This document shows, one piece after another, positions 39,758-48,723 of a stretch of DNA of 64,000 bases. Position numbers and translations under genes: made by a program. The notes below the pieces were generated by a model, which had not been told where the DNA came from, did not search any database, and saw nothing but the letters and a program-made list of their open reading frames with translations. Numbering within the stretch: the stretch's first letter is position 1; every line of letters starts with the position of its first letter. The stretch comes from Campylobacter ureolyticus ACS-301-V-Sch3b (GTDB taxonomy: Bacteria > Campylobacterota > Campylobacteria > Campylobacterales > Campylobacteraceae): the NCBI RefSeq assembly GCF_000413435.1, contig NZ_KE340326.1, positions 242,604 to 306,603 of the forward strand. Direction: 5' to 3'.

Positions 39758-41052
39758 GTAAATTACTCTTTATTCAAACTCTAGGTTGTGCGATGAATGT
39801 CAGAGACTCTGAACATATCATCGCAGAACTTAAAAAAGAAGATGATTATATTTTAACAGATGATATTTCAAAAGCGGACTTAATACTTATAAATACTTGC
39901 TCAGTTAGAGAAAAGCCTGTTCATAAGCTTTTTAGCGAAGTTGGAGGATATGAAAAAGTAAAAAAAGATGGAGCTAAAATTGGAGTTTTAGGTTGCACTG
40001 CAAGTCACTTGGGAAAAGAAATTTTTAAAAGGGCTCCGTATGTTGATTTTGTTTTAGGAGCTAGAAACACATCTAAGATTACAAAAGCTATAAATTCTCC
40101 AAAATTTATAAGCACAGATATTAATTATGATGATAGTGAGTATGCCTTTGGCGAGTTTAGAAGTAGTCCTTATAAAGCTTACATTAATATAATGATAGGA
40201 TGTGATAAAAAATGCACCTATTGCATCGTCCCACAAACTAGAGGCGATGAGATATCAATACCTTTAAATTTAATTTTAAAAGAAGTCCAAAAAGTTGCAG
40301 ATAATGGCGCAAAAGAGGTATTTTTACTTGGACAAAATGTAAATAACTATGGAAAAAGATTTTCAAGTTTTCATGAAAAGATTGATTTTAGTGATTTGTT
40401 AGTAAAAATTAGCGAAGTTAAAGGAATTGAAAGAATTCGCTTTACAAGCCCACATCCGCTTCACATGGATGATAAATTTTTAGATGTTTTTACAAATAAT
40501 GATAAAATATGCAAATCAATGCACATGCCTTTACAAAGTGGATCAAGTGCGATTTTAAAGGCGATGAAAAGAGGATATACAAAAGAGTGGTTTTTAAATA
40601 GGGCTTTAAAATTAAGAAAAATATGCCCTGAAGTTAATATTAGCACCGATATAATCGTAGCATATCCTGGTGAAAGTGATGCGGACTTTAAAGATACAAT
40701 AAAAGTTGTAAATGAAGTAGAATTTGAGCAAATTTTTTCATTTAAATTTAGTCCTCGCCCCTTAACTCCAGCCGCTAATTTACCTCTAATTGATGATGAA
40801 ATAGCTAGCAAAAGACTAACTTTTTTACAAAATAGACAAAATGAAATTTTAGATAAAATCATGCAAAATCAAGTTGGAAAAATATTTGATGTATATTTTG
40901 AAGAGCTTCGCCCAAATATGCAAGTAAGTGGTAGAAGTTTTTCAAATTTTAATGTTTTAGCTAATGGCACGGAAGAGCTTTTAGGTAGGACAAAAAAAGT
41001 TTTGATCAAATCTGCTAAAAGAATGGTTTTGGATGGCGAAATCATCTCTTAA
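39754..41052 (+). CDS. miaB: tRNA-2-methylthio-N6-dimethylallyladenosine synthase MiaB
   Basis: 432 residues. Adds the methylthio group at ms2i6A37 of tRNAs. The UPF0004 domain cysteines are C12, C49 and C81; the radical-SAM cluster is C150-C154-C157 (CDKKCTYC); TRAM domain at the C terminus. The start is TTG overlapping the previous stop codon (TTGA); the first downstream ATG would remove C12, so TTG is right. The end overlaps the DUF374 gene by 20 bases. Confidence 0.96.
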   Translation: MSKLLFIQTLGCAMNVRDSEHIIAELKKEDDYILTDDISKADLILINTCSVREKPVHKLFSEVGGYEKVKKDGAKIGVLGCTASHLGKEIFKRAPYVDFVLGARNTSKITKAINSPKFISTDINYDDSEYAFGEFRSSPYKAYINIMIGCDKKCTYCIVPQTRGDEISIPLNLILKEVQKVADNGAKEVFLLGQNVNNYGKRFSSFHEKIDFSDLLVKISEVKGIERIRFTSPHPLHMDDKFLDVFTNNDKICKSMHMPLQSGSSAILKAMKRGYTKEWFLNRALKLRKICPEVNISTDIIVAYPGESDADFKDTIKVVNEVEFEQIFSFKFSPRPLTPAANLPLIDDEIASKRLTFLQNRQNEILDKIMQNQVGKIFDVYFEELRPNMQVSGRSFSNFNVLANGTEELLGRTKKVLIKSAKRMVLDGEIIS

Positions 41053-41662
41053 GCTTTTTTTTATTAAATGGATAGCTTATCTTGTTATTTGGTTGATTTA
41101 TCTAACTTGCAAAAAGAAATTTACTCCTACAAATTTGCCCTCAAAACCTTGTGTGGTTGTTTTTTGGCATGGAAGACTTGCTATGATGAGCTTTGCTTAC
41201 AGACATTGGTGGAGTAAAGCCTTTAATAAACAAAAGCAAGGCAAAGTTATCATTTCAGATCATAAAGATGGTGAGATCATCACTCAAATCATATCAAAAT
41301 TTGGAATTGGTGCTATTAGAGGAAGTAGTTCAAAAGGTGGGGCAAGAGCTTTAATAAATGCTTTTAAAGAGATAAGAAATGGAGTTGATGTTATCATAAC
41401 TCCAGATGGTCCAAGAGGTCCAAAACACAGTGTTGCCGATGGCGCGGTCATCATAGCTCAAAAACAGCACCTTGAAATTTATGCACTTAATTATGAGGCT
41501 AGTAAATTTTGGCAGTTTAAAAGCTGGGATGAGATGATACTTCCAAAACCGTTTTCAACTATGTATTATAGCCTAAGCAAGCCTTTTAGCGTAGAAAATT
41601 TAGAGCTTGACGCGGCAAAAGAAAAGATTAAAAATGAGCTTTTTAAACTGGCTGGAAAGTAA
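41033..41662 (+). CDS. DUF374 lysophospholipid acyltransferase-like protein
   Basis: 209 residues. A membrane segment near the N terminus ([18 protein letters not shown]), then the acyltransferase-like core with FWHGRLAMM (H-containing motif), [15 protein letters not shown] and [18 protein letters not shown], all hallmarks of DUF374. The family belongs to the PlsC-like superfamily and is thought to act on a lipid or lipid A precursor; the substrate is not known. Starts inside miaB. Confidence 0.85.
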   Translation: MAKSSLKLFFIKWIAYLVIWLIYLTCKKKFTPTNLPSKPCVVVFWHGRLAMMSFAYRHWWSKAFNKQKQGKVIISDHKDGEIITQIISKFGIGAIRGSSSKGGARALINAFKEIRNGVDVIITPDGPRGPKHSVADGAVIIAQKQHLEIYALNYEASKFWQFKSWDEMILPKPFSTMYYSLSKPFSVENLELDAAKEKIKNELFKLAGK

Positions 41663-41844
41663 AAAATTTTTTTATATGCTTTAAAAGCTGTTGCAAAACT
41701 TTACCTAAAAGTTGAAATAAAACAAATCTCTTATGAAGATAAAATTCTCTCTATCCACAAAAAACCATTAAAGACTATAAAGCTGGAAATATAAAAGCTT
41801 ACGATAATATGAAAGAATTAAGAGCCTCACTTGATGAAATATAA
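41663..41844 (+). pseudogene. Decayed RelB/DinJ-type antitoxin remnant
   Basis: No start codon. One frame reads KAVAKLYLKVEIKQ then ISYEDKILSIHKK; after a one-base shift near 41761-41770 a second frame continues DYKAGNIKAYDNMKEL and ends LDEI at the TAA of 41842-41844. The EDYKAGN..AYDN type tail is typical of RelB/DinJ antitoxins, and the stop overlaps the toxin start (ATGAAATATAA), the usual TA arrangement. N-terminal DNA-binding part missing. Confidence 0.6.
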
Positions 41845-42102
41845 AATCATATACTCTAAAAATTTTAAAACATCTTTTAAAAAATTAACTACACAACAAA
41901 AAGATTTAACAATAAATTTATTAGAAAAACTGGCAAAAGATGAAACTTTAGATAAAAAATATAAAGACCACCAATAAAAGGAAAACTAAAAAGTTTTAGA
42001 GGTTGCCATATAATGCCAGATTTAGTTTTAATATATAAAAAAGATGATGATATTTTAATTTTAGAAGCTATCGATATAACAAAACATTCAAAATTATTTT
42101 AA
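41834..42102 (+). pseudogene. Frameshifted YafQ/RelE-type mRNA interferase toxin
   Basis: Starts MKYKIIYSKNFKTSFKKL and runs to a stop at 41975-41977 (..YKDHQ). Shifting one base at the CCACCAATAAAAGG stretch restores the family core: KGKLKSFRGCHIMPDLVLIY and a C terminus IDITKHSKLF, ending at TAA 42100-42102. The restored length is about 89 residues, normal for YafQ, and the conserved catalytic His, Asp and terminal His..F are kept. A single-base deletion has therefore inactivated an otherwise complete toxin. Confidence 0.8.
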
Positions 42103-42208
42103 ATACTTAGTGTTTGTTTTAAGCTTATAAATTTTACTACATGTTTTATTATTTTAAAAATTTAAAGTTAATAAAATTTATTATTGCCAAGTGTTTACCT
42201 ATTTTAAA

Positions 42209-42214
42209 TATAAT
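42209..42214 (+). promoter_or_regulatory. -10 element of a possible short RNA
   Basis: TATAAT in a T-rich region, about 40 bases before the terminator hairpin at 42253. Confidence 0.4.
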
Positions 42215-42220
42215 TTTGCT

Positions 42221-42285
42221 TAAGTAATAAGATCATATTTGAACTTCCTTTGACTTCTAAGAAAATTTTTCTTAGAAGTTTTTGT
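42221..42285 (+). ncRNA. Candidate small RNA, about 65 bases
   Basis: A TATAAT at 42209-42214 predicts a start near 42221; a strong terminator ends at about 42285. No start codon plus frame of useful length lies between, and no gene upstream needs this terminator except the decayed toxin. The body is AT-rich, and no known RNA family is recognised. Purely structural inference. Confidence 0.3.
42253..42285 (+). terminator. Rho-independent terminator
   Basis: Stem ACTTCTAAGAAAA / TTTTCTTAGAAGT (13 bases) followed by TTTTTG. It insulates the porin gene from upstream transcription. Confidence 0.8.
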
Positions 42286-42389
42286 TTACAAAAACCTTGT
42301 TTTTTAGGCTCTTTGGTTAACACTTAGCAACAAAATAGCCGCAAAATGGCAAATTTAAGATAACTTTAAGCAAATATTTCAAATTTTTA

Positions 42390-42398
42390 TGCTACTAT
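42390..42398 (+). promoter_or_regulatory. Extended -10 promoter of the porin gene
   Basis: TGCTACTAT, extended -10 (TG-N-TACTAT), 41 bases before the porin ATG; AAAAGGAG follows at 42426-42433. Confidence 0.5.
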
Positions 42399-42439
42399 TA
42401 CATCTAACAATTTATTTTAATTGAAAAAAGGAGTTCTAA

Positions 42440-43612
42440 ATGAAATTAGTTAAACTAAGTTTAATCGCCGCAATGGCAACAGGTATTATGGCTACTACTG
42501 CTTCAGCTACCCCACTAGAAGAAGCTATCAAAGATGTAGATGTAGGTGGAATGCTAAGAGTAAGATATACTAACGACAGTAGCAAAAATGTTAATGAAAA
42601 CAGAACAGGAGATAGCAACTGGAATTTCAAAGGCGAGCTTAACCTAAAAACAAAAATTGACGATAACTTCTTTGCAGTTGCAGGTATAAGATATCTAGAT
42701 ACTGATAGATCAACATCATTAAGTGGAAAAAATACAAGAGGTGATGGATTTGATTTAAATAGAGCGTACTTTGGCTATGCAGTAGGAAATACTGTTGTTC
42801 AAGTTGGTCGTCAAGATGTTGGAGCATTCTTTACAGATGATATGTTTGGCGATGGTATAAAAGTTCTAAATAGCGATATTGAGGGCTTAACTCTTGCTGC
42901 TTTATGGATGGATGCCTTAGAGAGAGATAGTGATATCGGAACATTAGGAATAAGAGATGGTAAAAAGAAAGAAGTTACAGATCACAACCTTTATGGTGTA
43001 GCAGCTCTTGGTAGTTATGACCCAGTAAGTTTCCAAGTATGGTATGCTATACTTCAGGATGTAACTGATCTTTTCGCAGTTGAACTTGCTACATCATTTG
43101 ATGTTAATGAGGATGTAAATCTTAATGCAAAATTCCAATATGCTTTTTCTGATATTGATGGCTCTTTCAAAAAAGATTTGAACAATATTGTAGATGATGC
43201 AGATTTTTATGGTATTGAGCTTGGAACAGAACTATATGGTGTAGATTTAACAGCTGGATATGTTGATTTCTCAACTAAAAAAGATAAAGTATCTTTAGTA
43301 TCTTTCGAAGATAGCGGTAGCTTTATAAAACCAGGTGAAGAGTTAGTTGACTATACTCTATTTAATGGTGAAAACAACTACTGGTTTATAACAGCTGGAT
43401 ATACTATCCCAGATACTAGTGTAAGAATCGGTGCTGACTATCTTGATGGTAAAAATAAAGTTGTTGACGAAAAAACAAAAATGAAAGAAATAGTTGGTAG
43501 ATTAGAGTATGCTCACTCAGATAAACTTAAATTCAAAACATGGTATTCACATGTAAAAGAGGGTGATGAGAAAAACGATAGAGTTAGATTTGAAGCTAAA
43601 TATTCATTCTAA
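42440..43612 (+). CDS. porA: Major outer membrane porin (Campylobacter MOMP/PorA family)
   Basis: 390 residues with signal peptide ending TASA. The mature start TPLEEAIKDVDVGGMLRVRYTND is the MOMP signature. The remainder alternates strands and turns of an 18-strand-type beta-barrel and ends VRFEAKYSF with terminal Phe. C. jejuni PorA is about 424 residues, so loops here are somewhat shorter. Strong ribosome site, extended -10 and strong terminator fit an abundant protein. Campylobacter genomes may carry paralogues; this may not be the only one. Confidence 0.88.
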   Translation: MKLVKLSLIAAMATGIMATTASATPLEEAIKDVDVGGMLRVRYTNDSSKNVNENRTGDSNWNFKGELNLKTKIDDNFFAVAGIRYLDTDRSTSLSGKNTRGDGFDLNRAYFGYAVGNTVVQVGRQDVGAFFTDDMFGDGIKVLNSDIEGLTLAALWMDALERDSDIGTLGIRDGKKKEVTDHNLYGVAALGSYDPVSFQVWYAILQDVTDLFAVELATSFDVNEDVNLNAKFQYAFSDIDGSFKKDLNNIVDDADFYGIELGTELYGVDLTAGYVDFSTKKDKVSLVSFEDSGSFIKPGEELVDYTLFNGENNYWFITAGYTIPDTSVRIGADYLDGKNKVVDEKTKMKEIVGRLEYAHSDKLKFKTWYSHVKEGDEKNDRVRFEAKYSF

Positions 43613-43624
43613 TCTTTCTTACTC

Positions 43625-43652
43625 AAGTGAGAGCTTTAGGCTCTCACTTTAT
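43625..43652 (+). terminator. Rho-independent terminator of the porin gene
   Basis: Stem AAGTGAGAGC / GCTCTCACTT with a 5-base loop TTTAG, followed by TATTAATT. Confidence 0.85.
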
Positions 43653-43681
43653 TAATTATTAACTTACATCTAGGAAAACCT

Positions 43682-44245
43682 ATGAAAAAACTACTTAAAT
43701 TTTCATTTTTAGCATGTCTTTTTATCTCTTTTTGCGATGCAAACGATGAAACTTATATATTTGAAGCAAAAGGCGAATTTGCAAAAGAACTAAAAGCTTT
43801 AGTTGAAAAACATTCTAAAGATGAAGGCGTTGAAGTTAATGTCTATAGTGCCACTCCAAATGTTGGAGATAGTAGATTTTTAGGTATTGGTATTAATAAA
43901 AACATTGATTATTCCACTGAGCAAGGTAAAAAAATCTATGATAAAAAATGTCTTGAATGCCATGGCGAAAAAGGCGATAGAAGATCTTACGCTGGAGTTA
44001 GAAAACTATCTAAAATGAGCGGAAAAGAGATTTATTACTCATTTCAAGCATATTATAATGATTCAACTTATGGAAAAGCTGGAAGAATCATAATGCAGCC
44101 AATCGCAGCCTCAACATCAAGCGAGGAGTTAGGCTATATAATAGCTTATCTAAAAGGTGAAGATGATTATATATTTAAAGATAAAGCTATGGAAAACACA
44201 AATATCTCAAGAAATCCAACAAATCAAGGTACCTATCTTAAATAA
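43682..44245 (+). CDS. Periplasmic monohaem cytochrome c
   Basis: 187 residues with signal peptide (MKKLLKFSFLACLFISFCDA). One haem-binding site C90-L-E-C93-H94; a downstream methionine (IIMQPIA) is the likely sixth ligand. The N-terminal 60 residues before the haem domain are unlike simple class I cytochromes. A likely electron carrier in the periplasm. AGGAAAACCT precedes the ATG. It sits between two terminators, so it is a single unit, though its promoter in the 30-base gap after the porin terminator is not obvious. Confidence 0.88.
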   Translation: MKKLLKFSFLACLFISFCDANDETYIFEAKGEFAKELKALVEKHSKDEGVEVNVYSATPNVGDSRFLGIGINKNIDYSTEQGKKIYDKKCLECHGEKGDRRSYAGVRKLSKMSGKEIYYSFQAYYNDSTYGKAGRIIMQPIAASTSSEELGYIIAYLKGEDDYIFKDKAMENTNISRNPTNQGTYLK

Positions 44246-44251
44246 GTTTAT

Positions 44252-44284
44252 TATAAAAGCTTAAATTTAAGCTTTTATATTTTA
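44252..44284 (+). terminator. Terminator of the cytochrome gene
   Basis: A perfect 28-base palindrome (44252-44279; half-site TATAAAAGCTTAAA) just after the stop codon, followed by TTTTATTTTA. Confidence 0.7.
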
Positions 44285-44386
44285 TTTTACTTACATTATT
44301 ATTTTTTGCTATCTGAAAATTTATTAATTTTCGAATTGTTTAATGGTAGCTTCTATTTAATTATTTAGCTATTTATGGAAAATATT

Positions 44387-46111
44387 TTAATTTTCCTCAA
44401 CCTTAGGATCTCCAAAAAGTCTAGTTAACTCTTTTAGATTCTTAGTCTCTTCACTTTCTTTAAAATTGTTTGAATTTTTTAGTTCATTCAATAAAAATTT
44501 ATTTTTTTCTTCTAAATTTTGCGAGTTCAAACTATTTTTTAATTTATTAAATTTTTTTAAATTTGCAAGATCTTTGTTAAATTCATCATCAAAATCTGAG
44601 TTATTTAAACTATCATCATTTTCTTGCAGGTCCTTATTTAAATTATCCTCTTTTTTTATAGACAAATCTTTATTAAAACCTTCCGTGGCTGTATTAGAAT
44701 TTTTATTTATAGTTTCAGATTTTTTATTTTGTAAGTTTTGCTCATTTTCTAACTTAGAAATTTTTATTTTACTATCTTTATTAAAAGTTTTTCTTAAAAT
44801 TTCCATTATAACTTTTGATGATTTTCTTAAAAACTCACTATCAGACTCATCACCAAATGATGTTATAAATAAAGTATTATCTTTAAAATCATTAAATTTA
44901 ACGCTTCTTTTAAAGCATTCACCAAGCTCATAGTTTCTATCATAGATATTTGCCAAATACTCATCATATGAGGTTTTTGTTGTTTTTATTTCTGATATTA
45001 AGTCTTTTTTATCTTTTTCTAAATTTTTTGAGTCTTTTAAAATATTGTCTTGTTCTTTGTTTGAAACTTCACTCATAACATCATCTATGCTTTTTAAGTT
45101 CATTGATTCTATCATTAAAAACAAAGTCATGGCCATGGTAAATCCATTATCGCTTCCCATATTTAGCATAGTTTTAGCTTCACTTAAAACTCTAAAAAAC
45201 CTCTCGTACATAAAAACATTAAATTTTGGATTTTTGCTTAAAAATTTATCTTTTAAGTTCAAGGTAAGCTGATCAATTATCGAATCTGCCTCATAACTAC
45301 TTAATTCATCAAGTATGCTTATAACGCCTTTTCTATCTCTTTTTAAAACAATGTTTAGAATTTCATCTATTTTTACAGGATCTACAAGTCCAAGCATGGA
45401 AGCAACTTCTTTTGCATTAACACTACCATTTGTAAAGCTTATACTTTGATCAAGCAAGGTTATACTATCTCTTAGTGAGCCTTCCCCACTTCTTGCAATT
45501 ATTTTCAAAGCCTCATCCTCAAAAGGGGTATTTTCTTTATTTAAAATATTTGCTAGATGGTTTATCACTAAATTTTGAGAAATTGGCTTAAACCTAAAAT
45601 GCTGAGTCCTTGATAAAATCGTAGCTGGAAGTTTTAATGGATCAGTTGTAGCAAGAATAAATTTAATATGTTCAAGTGGCTCTTCTAAAGTCTTTAAAAA
45701 CGCATTAAACGCCTCTTTTGTAAGCATATGAACCTCATCAATGATAAATACCTTATAGCGTGAAATTGATGGGTATGTTTTTGTTCGCTCAATGAGTTCT
45801 CTAATATCATCTATTTTTCTTCTACTTGCTGCATCCATTTCTATAATGTCAATATGAGCATTTTCATTTGCCATTTTACAACTATCGCAAACTTCGCAAG
45901 GATGACTCGTTGGACCATTTTTACAAAGCATAGATTTTGCTAAAATTCTAGCACTACTTGTTTTTCCACTTCCTCTAAGCCCGCTAAAAAGATAAGCATT
46001 TGCCAAACGCTTACTATCAAGCGCATTTGAAAGACTTCTTGAAACTGCTTCTTGACCTATAAGCTCATCAAAATTTTTAGGACGATACTTTAAAGATAAA
46101 ACTTGATACAT
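44387..46111 (-). CDS. dnaX: DNA polymerase III subunits gamma/tau
   Basis: 574 residues. Clamp-loader AAA+ ATPase: Walker A GLRGSGKTS (44-52), zinc site C63, C72, C75, C78, DEVHML in Walker B, and SRTQHFRF. The C-terminal 200 residues are low-complexity, rich in Lys, Asn, Asp and Leu, with three NKDL repeats. No firm programmed-frameshift signal was found. Same strand as the SIMPL gene and rho upstream. Confidence 0.95.
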   Translation of the reverse strand: MYQVLSLKYRPKNFDELIGQEAVSRSLSNALDSKRLANAYLFSGLRGSGKTSSARILAKSMLCKNGPTSHPCEVCDSCKMANENAHIDIIEMDAASRRKIDDIRELIERTKTYPSISRYKVFIIDEVHMLTKEAFNAFLKTLEEPLEHIKFILATTDPLKLPATILSRTQHFRFKPISQNLVINHLANILNKENTPFEDEALKIIARSGEGSLRDSITLLDQSISFTNGSVNAKEVASMLGLVDPVKIDEILNIVLKRDRKGVISILDELSSYEADSIIDQLTLNLKDKFLSKNPKFNVFMYERFFRVLSEAKTMLNMGSDNGFTMAMTLFLMIESMNLKSIDDVMSEVSNKEQDNILKDSKNLEKDKKDLISEIKTTKTSYDEYLANIYDRNYELGECFKRSVKFNDFKDNTLFITSFGDESDSEFLRKSSKVIMEILRKTFNKDSKIKISKLENEQNLQNKKSETINKNSNTATEGFNKDLSIKKEDNLNKDLQENDDSLNNSDFDDEFNKDLANLKKFNKLKNSLNSQNLEEKNKFLLNELKNSNNFKESEETKNLKELTRLFGDPKVEEN

Positions 46112-46116
46112 GTATT

Positions 46117-46779
46117 TTACTTTAAGTTAAATTTAACTTTTACACTAGCGCCAACTGAAATTACACCATCTAAATTTCCAAAACTATCAGCAGCATTTAG
46201 ACTTTTTGCATTCATAAAATAGTTTTGCGAATTTGCACCAAGCTCTTCAACCTCTATAATTTCACCTAATTCTTTATTTGAAGCTTCGGCTAGCTTTAAA
46301 GCCTTTTGCCTAGCCAAATTTAAAGCTTCTTTTAAAGCTTTATTTTCATAGGTTTTTATCTCATTGTTTTCATAGCTTACATTGATATTTGAAATTCCTG
46401 CACTTATCAAGGCATCTATTAGTGAATGAGTTTTATTTATATCATTTATACTAATTCTTGCATTTTTAGATACAGAGTAAATTTTTCCAATAACTTCGCC
46501 ATTTTTGCTATATTTATCGCGTGAGCTTATAAAAGCTCTTTGTATTTGAATGCTGCTTTTTGAGATGTTTTGTTCTTTTAATAAATCATTAGTTTTTTTT
46601 GTGATTTTATCATTTTTTTCTTTTACGTTTAGCAAATTCCCACCATCTGAGTAGATATCTAAATTTAAAACTGCTCTATTTGGTAAAAGAGTTAAATTTG
46701 AGTTTCCATAAACTGTTACAAAACCATCAGCCAAAACAAAATTTAACAAAAAAACCATTAAAAATAAAACTTTTTTCAC
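46117..46779 (-). CDS. SIMPL-domain (DUF541) periplasmic protein
   Basis: 220 residues with signal peptide (MKKVLFLMVFLLNFVLADG). VTVYGNSNLTLLPNRAVLNLDI at the start and ALNLARQKALKLAEASNKELGEI near the end are the SIMPL/DUF541 pattern. The family forms oligomeric periplasmic or outer-membrane-associated particles, often linked to oxidative or envelope stress; the exact role is unknown. The start codon is GTG with AAGGAATTTGAA upstream. It lies 15 bases after rho and 5 bases before dnaX. Confidence 0.85.
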   Translation of the reverse strand: MKKVLFLMVFLLNFVLADGFVTVYGNSNLTLLPNRAVLNLDIYSDGGNLLNVKEKNDKITKKTNDLLKEQNISKSSIQIQRAFISSRDKYSKNGEVIGKIYSVSKNARISINDINKTHSLIDALISAGISNINVSYENNEIKTYENKALKEALNLARQKALKLAEASNKELGEIIEVEELGANSQNYFMNAKSLNAADSFGNLDGVISVGASVKVKFNLK

Positions 46780-46794
46780 TTCAAATTCCTTTTT

Positions 46795-48102
46795 TTACTC
46801 ATTCATTATAGATAAAAGCTCTTCGTTGTTTTTAGTTGTAAGCATTTTTGAATATAAAAATTTAAGTGCTTCTACATCATCCATTGTGGCAATTGCTGAA
46901 CGCAAAGCCCAAACTTTTTGAAGCATATCAGGAGTTTGTAAAAGCTCTTCTTTTCTAGTGCTTGATTTTAGGATATTAATTGCTGGATAAATTCTTCTTT
47001 CGCTTATATTTCTATCAAGTAAAATTTCACTATTTCCAGTTCCTTTAAACTCTTCAAATATAACCTCATCCATTTTTGAACCAGTATCAATTAAAGCAGT
47101 TGCTACTATTGTAAGACTTCCGCCCTCTTCTATATTTCTAGCTGCTCCAAAAAATCTTTTTGGTTTGTGAAGCGCATTTGCATCAACACCACCACTTAAT
47201 ACTTTTCCACTACTTGGAGTAACTGTGTTATAAGCCCTTGCAAGACGAGTTATACTATCAAGTAAAATTACAACATCTTTTCCCATTTCAACAGCTCTTT
47301 TAGCCTTTTCTATAACAAGCTCACTAACTCTTACGTGATTTATTGCTGGTTCATCAAAAGTTGAGCTAAATACTTCGCCTTTTACTGAGCGCTGCATATC
47401 AGTAACCTCTTCTGGTCTTTCATCAACTAACAACACCAAAAGCTCAACCTCAGGATGATTTTTAGCAATTCCATGAGCTAGTTCTTTCATAAGTTCAGTT
47501 TTACCACTTTTTGGAGGAGCTACTATAAGTCCTCTTTGACCTTTTCCAATTGGGGTAAAAAGATCAAGCACTCTTCCGGTTAGTTTCATTGCATCGTATT
47601 CAAGTTTAAGCTGCTTTGTTGGGAAAAGTGGGGTTAAGTTATCAAAAAGTGGTCTTTGTCTAGCTTCTGCTATTGTTTTATAATTTATCGCTTCTATTTT
47701 TAAAAGTGCATAATATTTCTCTTGATCTTTTGGCTCTCTAACCTGACCTGTTACGATATCTCCAACACGAAGAGCAAATTTTCTAATTTGGCTAAGACTT
47801 ACATACGCATCATTTACACTATCACTTAAATTTGCGTCAATTCCTCTTAAAAAACCATATCCCTCACTTGTAATTTCCAAAATTCCAGTAAATAAAATAA
47901 ATCCACCCTGCTTTGTTTGTGTTTTTAAAATTTCAAAAATAAGTTCTTGTTTTCTAAATTCTCTTGGATTTTCTATACCCATTTCAGTTGCCATTTGAGC
48001 CAAAGACTCAATATCCATTATCCTTAAATCTTCTATTTTATGCCCATCAACAGGTATATGTGTTCGCGTGTGCTGTTTTTTATTATTAGTATTATTTTCC
48101 AT
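46795..48102 (-). CDS. rho: Transcription termination factor Rho
   Basis: 435 residues from the ATG at 48102, chosen for AAGGACAG upstream and the family-length N terminus; a longer frame to 48165 lacks a site. RNA-binding cold-shock-like domain ([29 protein letters not shown]), Walker [12 protein letters not shown], Walker [17 protein letters not shown], and the Q/R loop region [21 protein letters not shown]. The leader contains a 7-base inverted repeat (48160-48179). Confidence 0.96.
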   Translation of the reverse strand: MENNTNNKKQHTRTHIPVDGHKIEDLRIMDIESLAQMATEMGIENPREFRKQELIFEILKTQTKQGGFILFTGILEITSEGYGFLRGIDANLSDSVNDAYVSLSQIRKFALRVGDIVTGQVREPKDQEKYYALLKIEAINYKTIAEARQRPLFDNLTPLFPTKQLKLEYDAMKLTGRVLDLFTPIGKGQRGLIVAPPKSGKTELMKELAHGIAKNHPEVELLVLLVDERPEEVTDMQRSVKGEVFSSTFDEPAINHVRVSELVIEKAKRAVEMGKDVVILLDSITRLARAYNTVTPSSGKVLSGGVDANALHKPKRFFGAARNIEEGGSLTIVATALIDTGSKMDEVIFEEFKGTGNSEILLDRNISERRIYPAINILKSSTRKEELLQTPDMLQKVWALRSAIATMDDVEALKFLYSKMLTTKNNEELLSIMNE

Positions 48103-48238
48103 CTGTCCTTCTTTAAAATCAGAATATAAATTTATGTAGATTTTCAATATAATTGAAGTTTGCATTTTTTACAATGCAAGGTTTATTTTAGTCAAATTTA
48201 ACTTAATACTTTCTTTATAGGCTTTAAAAAGGCTTTGC

Positions 48239-48619
48239 TTAAAGACCTAAATAAAACAAAAAAGTAATACTTAGTGAAAAGATAAATCTGGTTTGAAGTG
48301 GAATTTTAACATCATTTGATAGAAAAAATTTTATATCATCTCTTAATTCACCTTTAGAAATTTTTGCACAAAAATAAGCTTTACATAAACTATCAAAAAG
48401 ATATAAGAAATAAAGTGTTATTAAAATAGGACTTTTTAAATTTAAGCAAAAAATACAAAAACTCAAAAATAAAAAATTAAACTGGGTTATTAAAAATAAA
48501 AATGGAGATTTTTGCCATTTTTTAGCATAGCTTAAAATCAAGCCTTGTAAATTCTCGCTTTTGTTTAAAAAAATATCAAAACATTCAAAAATAAAAAATA
48601 TAATTGCTAAACTTTTCAT
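48239..48619 (-). CDS. Small hydrophobic membrane protein, unknown function
   Basis: 126 residues, about three membrane segments (about 42-60, 62-80 and 108-126). The short N-terminal segment MKSLAIIFFIFECFDIF may be a fourth. A charged loop KISKGELRDDIKFFLSNDVK separates the last two. I do not recognise a family. AGAGGTAAATTT precedes the ATG. It is divergent from ccoI and lies upstream of rho on the same strand; neither neighbour explains it. Confidence 0.65.
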   Translation of the reverse strand: MKSLAIIFFIFECFDIFLNKSENLQGLILSYAKKWQKSPFLFLITQFNFLFLSFCIFCLNLKSPILITLYFLYLFDSLCKAYFCAKISKGELRDDIKFFLSNDVKIPLQTRFIFSLSITFLFYLGL

Positions 48620-48663
48620 AAATTTACCTCTTTATAATATTAGCATATATTGAATTTAAAGGC

Positions 48664-48669
48664 TATAAT
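48664..48669 (+). promoter_or_regulatory. -10 element of ccoI-ccoS
   Basis: TATAAT, 55 bases before the ccoI ATG. Confidence 0.5.
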
Positions 48670-48723
48670 TTGTAAAATACAAGACTAAATTTGGAATAAA
48701 TTTGTAATAAAAATGGAAAATAA

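Larger units (their letters stand above)
42103..42439. other. Intergenic region before the porin gene
   Basis: 337 bases without a coding frame. It contains a TATAAT at 42209-42214, a strong terminator at 42253-42285, and the porin promoter at 42390-42398. The promoter-terminator pair suggests a short transcript (see the separate entry). Confidence 0.6.

Noticed and set aside
44315..44396. Two further inverted repeats (GAAAATT / AATTTTC and GGAAAAT / ATTTTCC) between the cytochrome gene and dnaX
   Set aside because: Short, AT-only or nearly so, and without T-runs; expected by chance in this composition.
44651..44657. Run of seven A (minus strand) in the dnaX tail as a slippage site for making gamma
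   Set aside because: It lies near the C terminus, lacks a downstream stem and does not correspond to the usual gamma/tau boundary.
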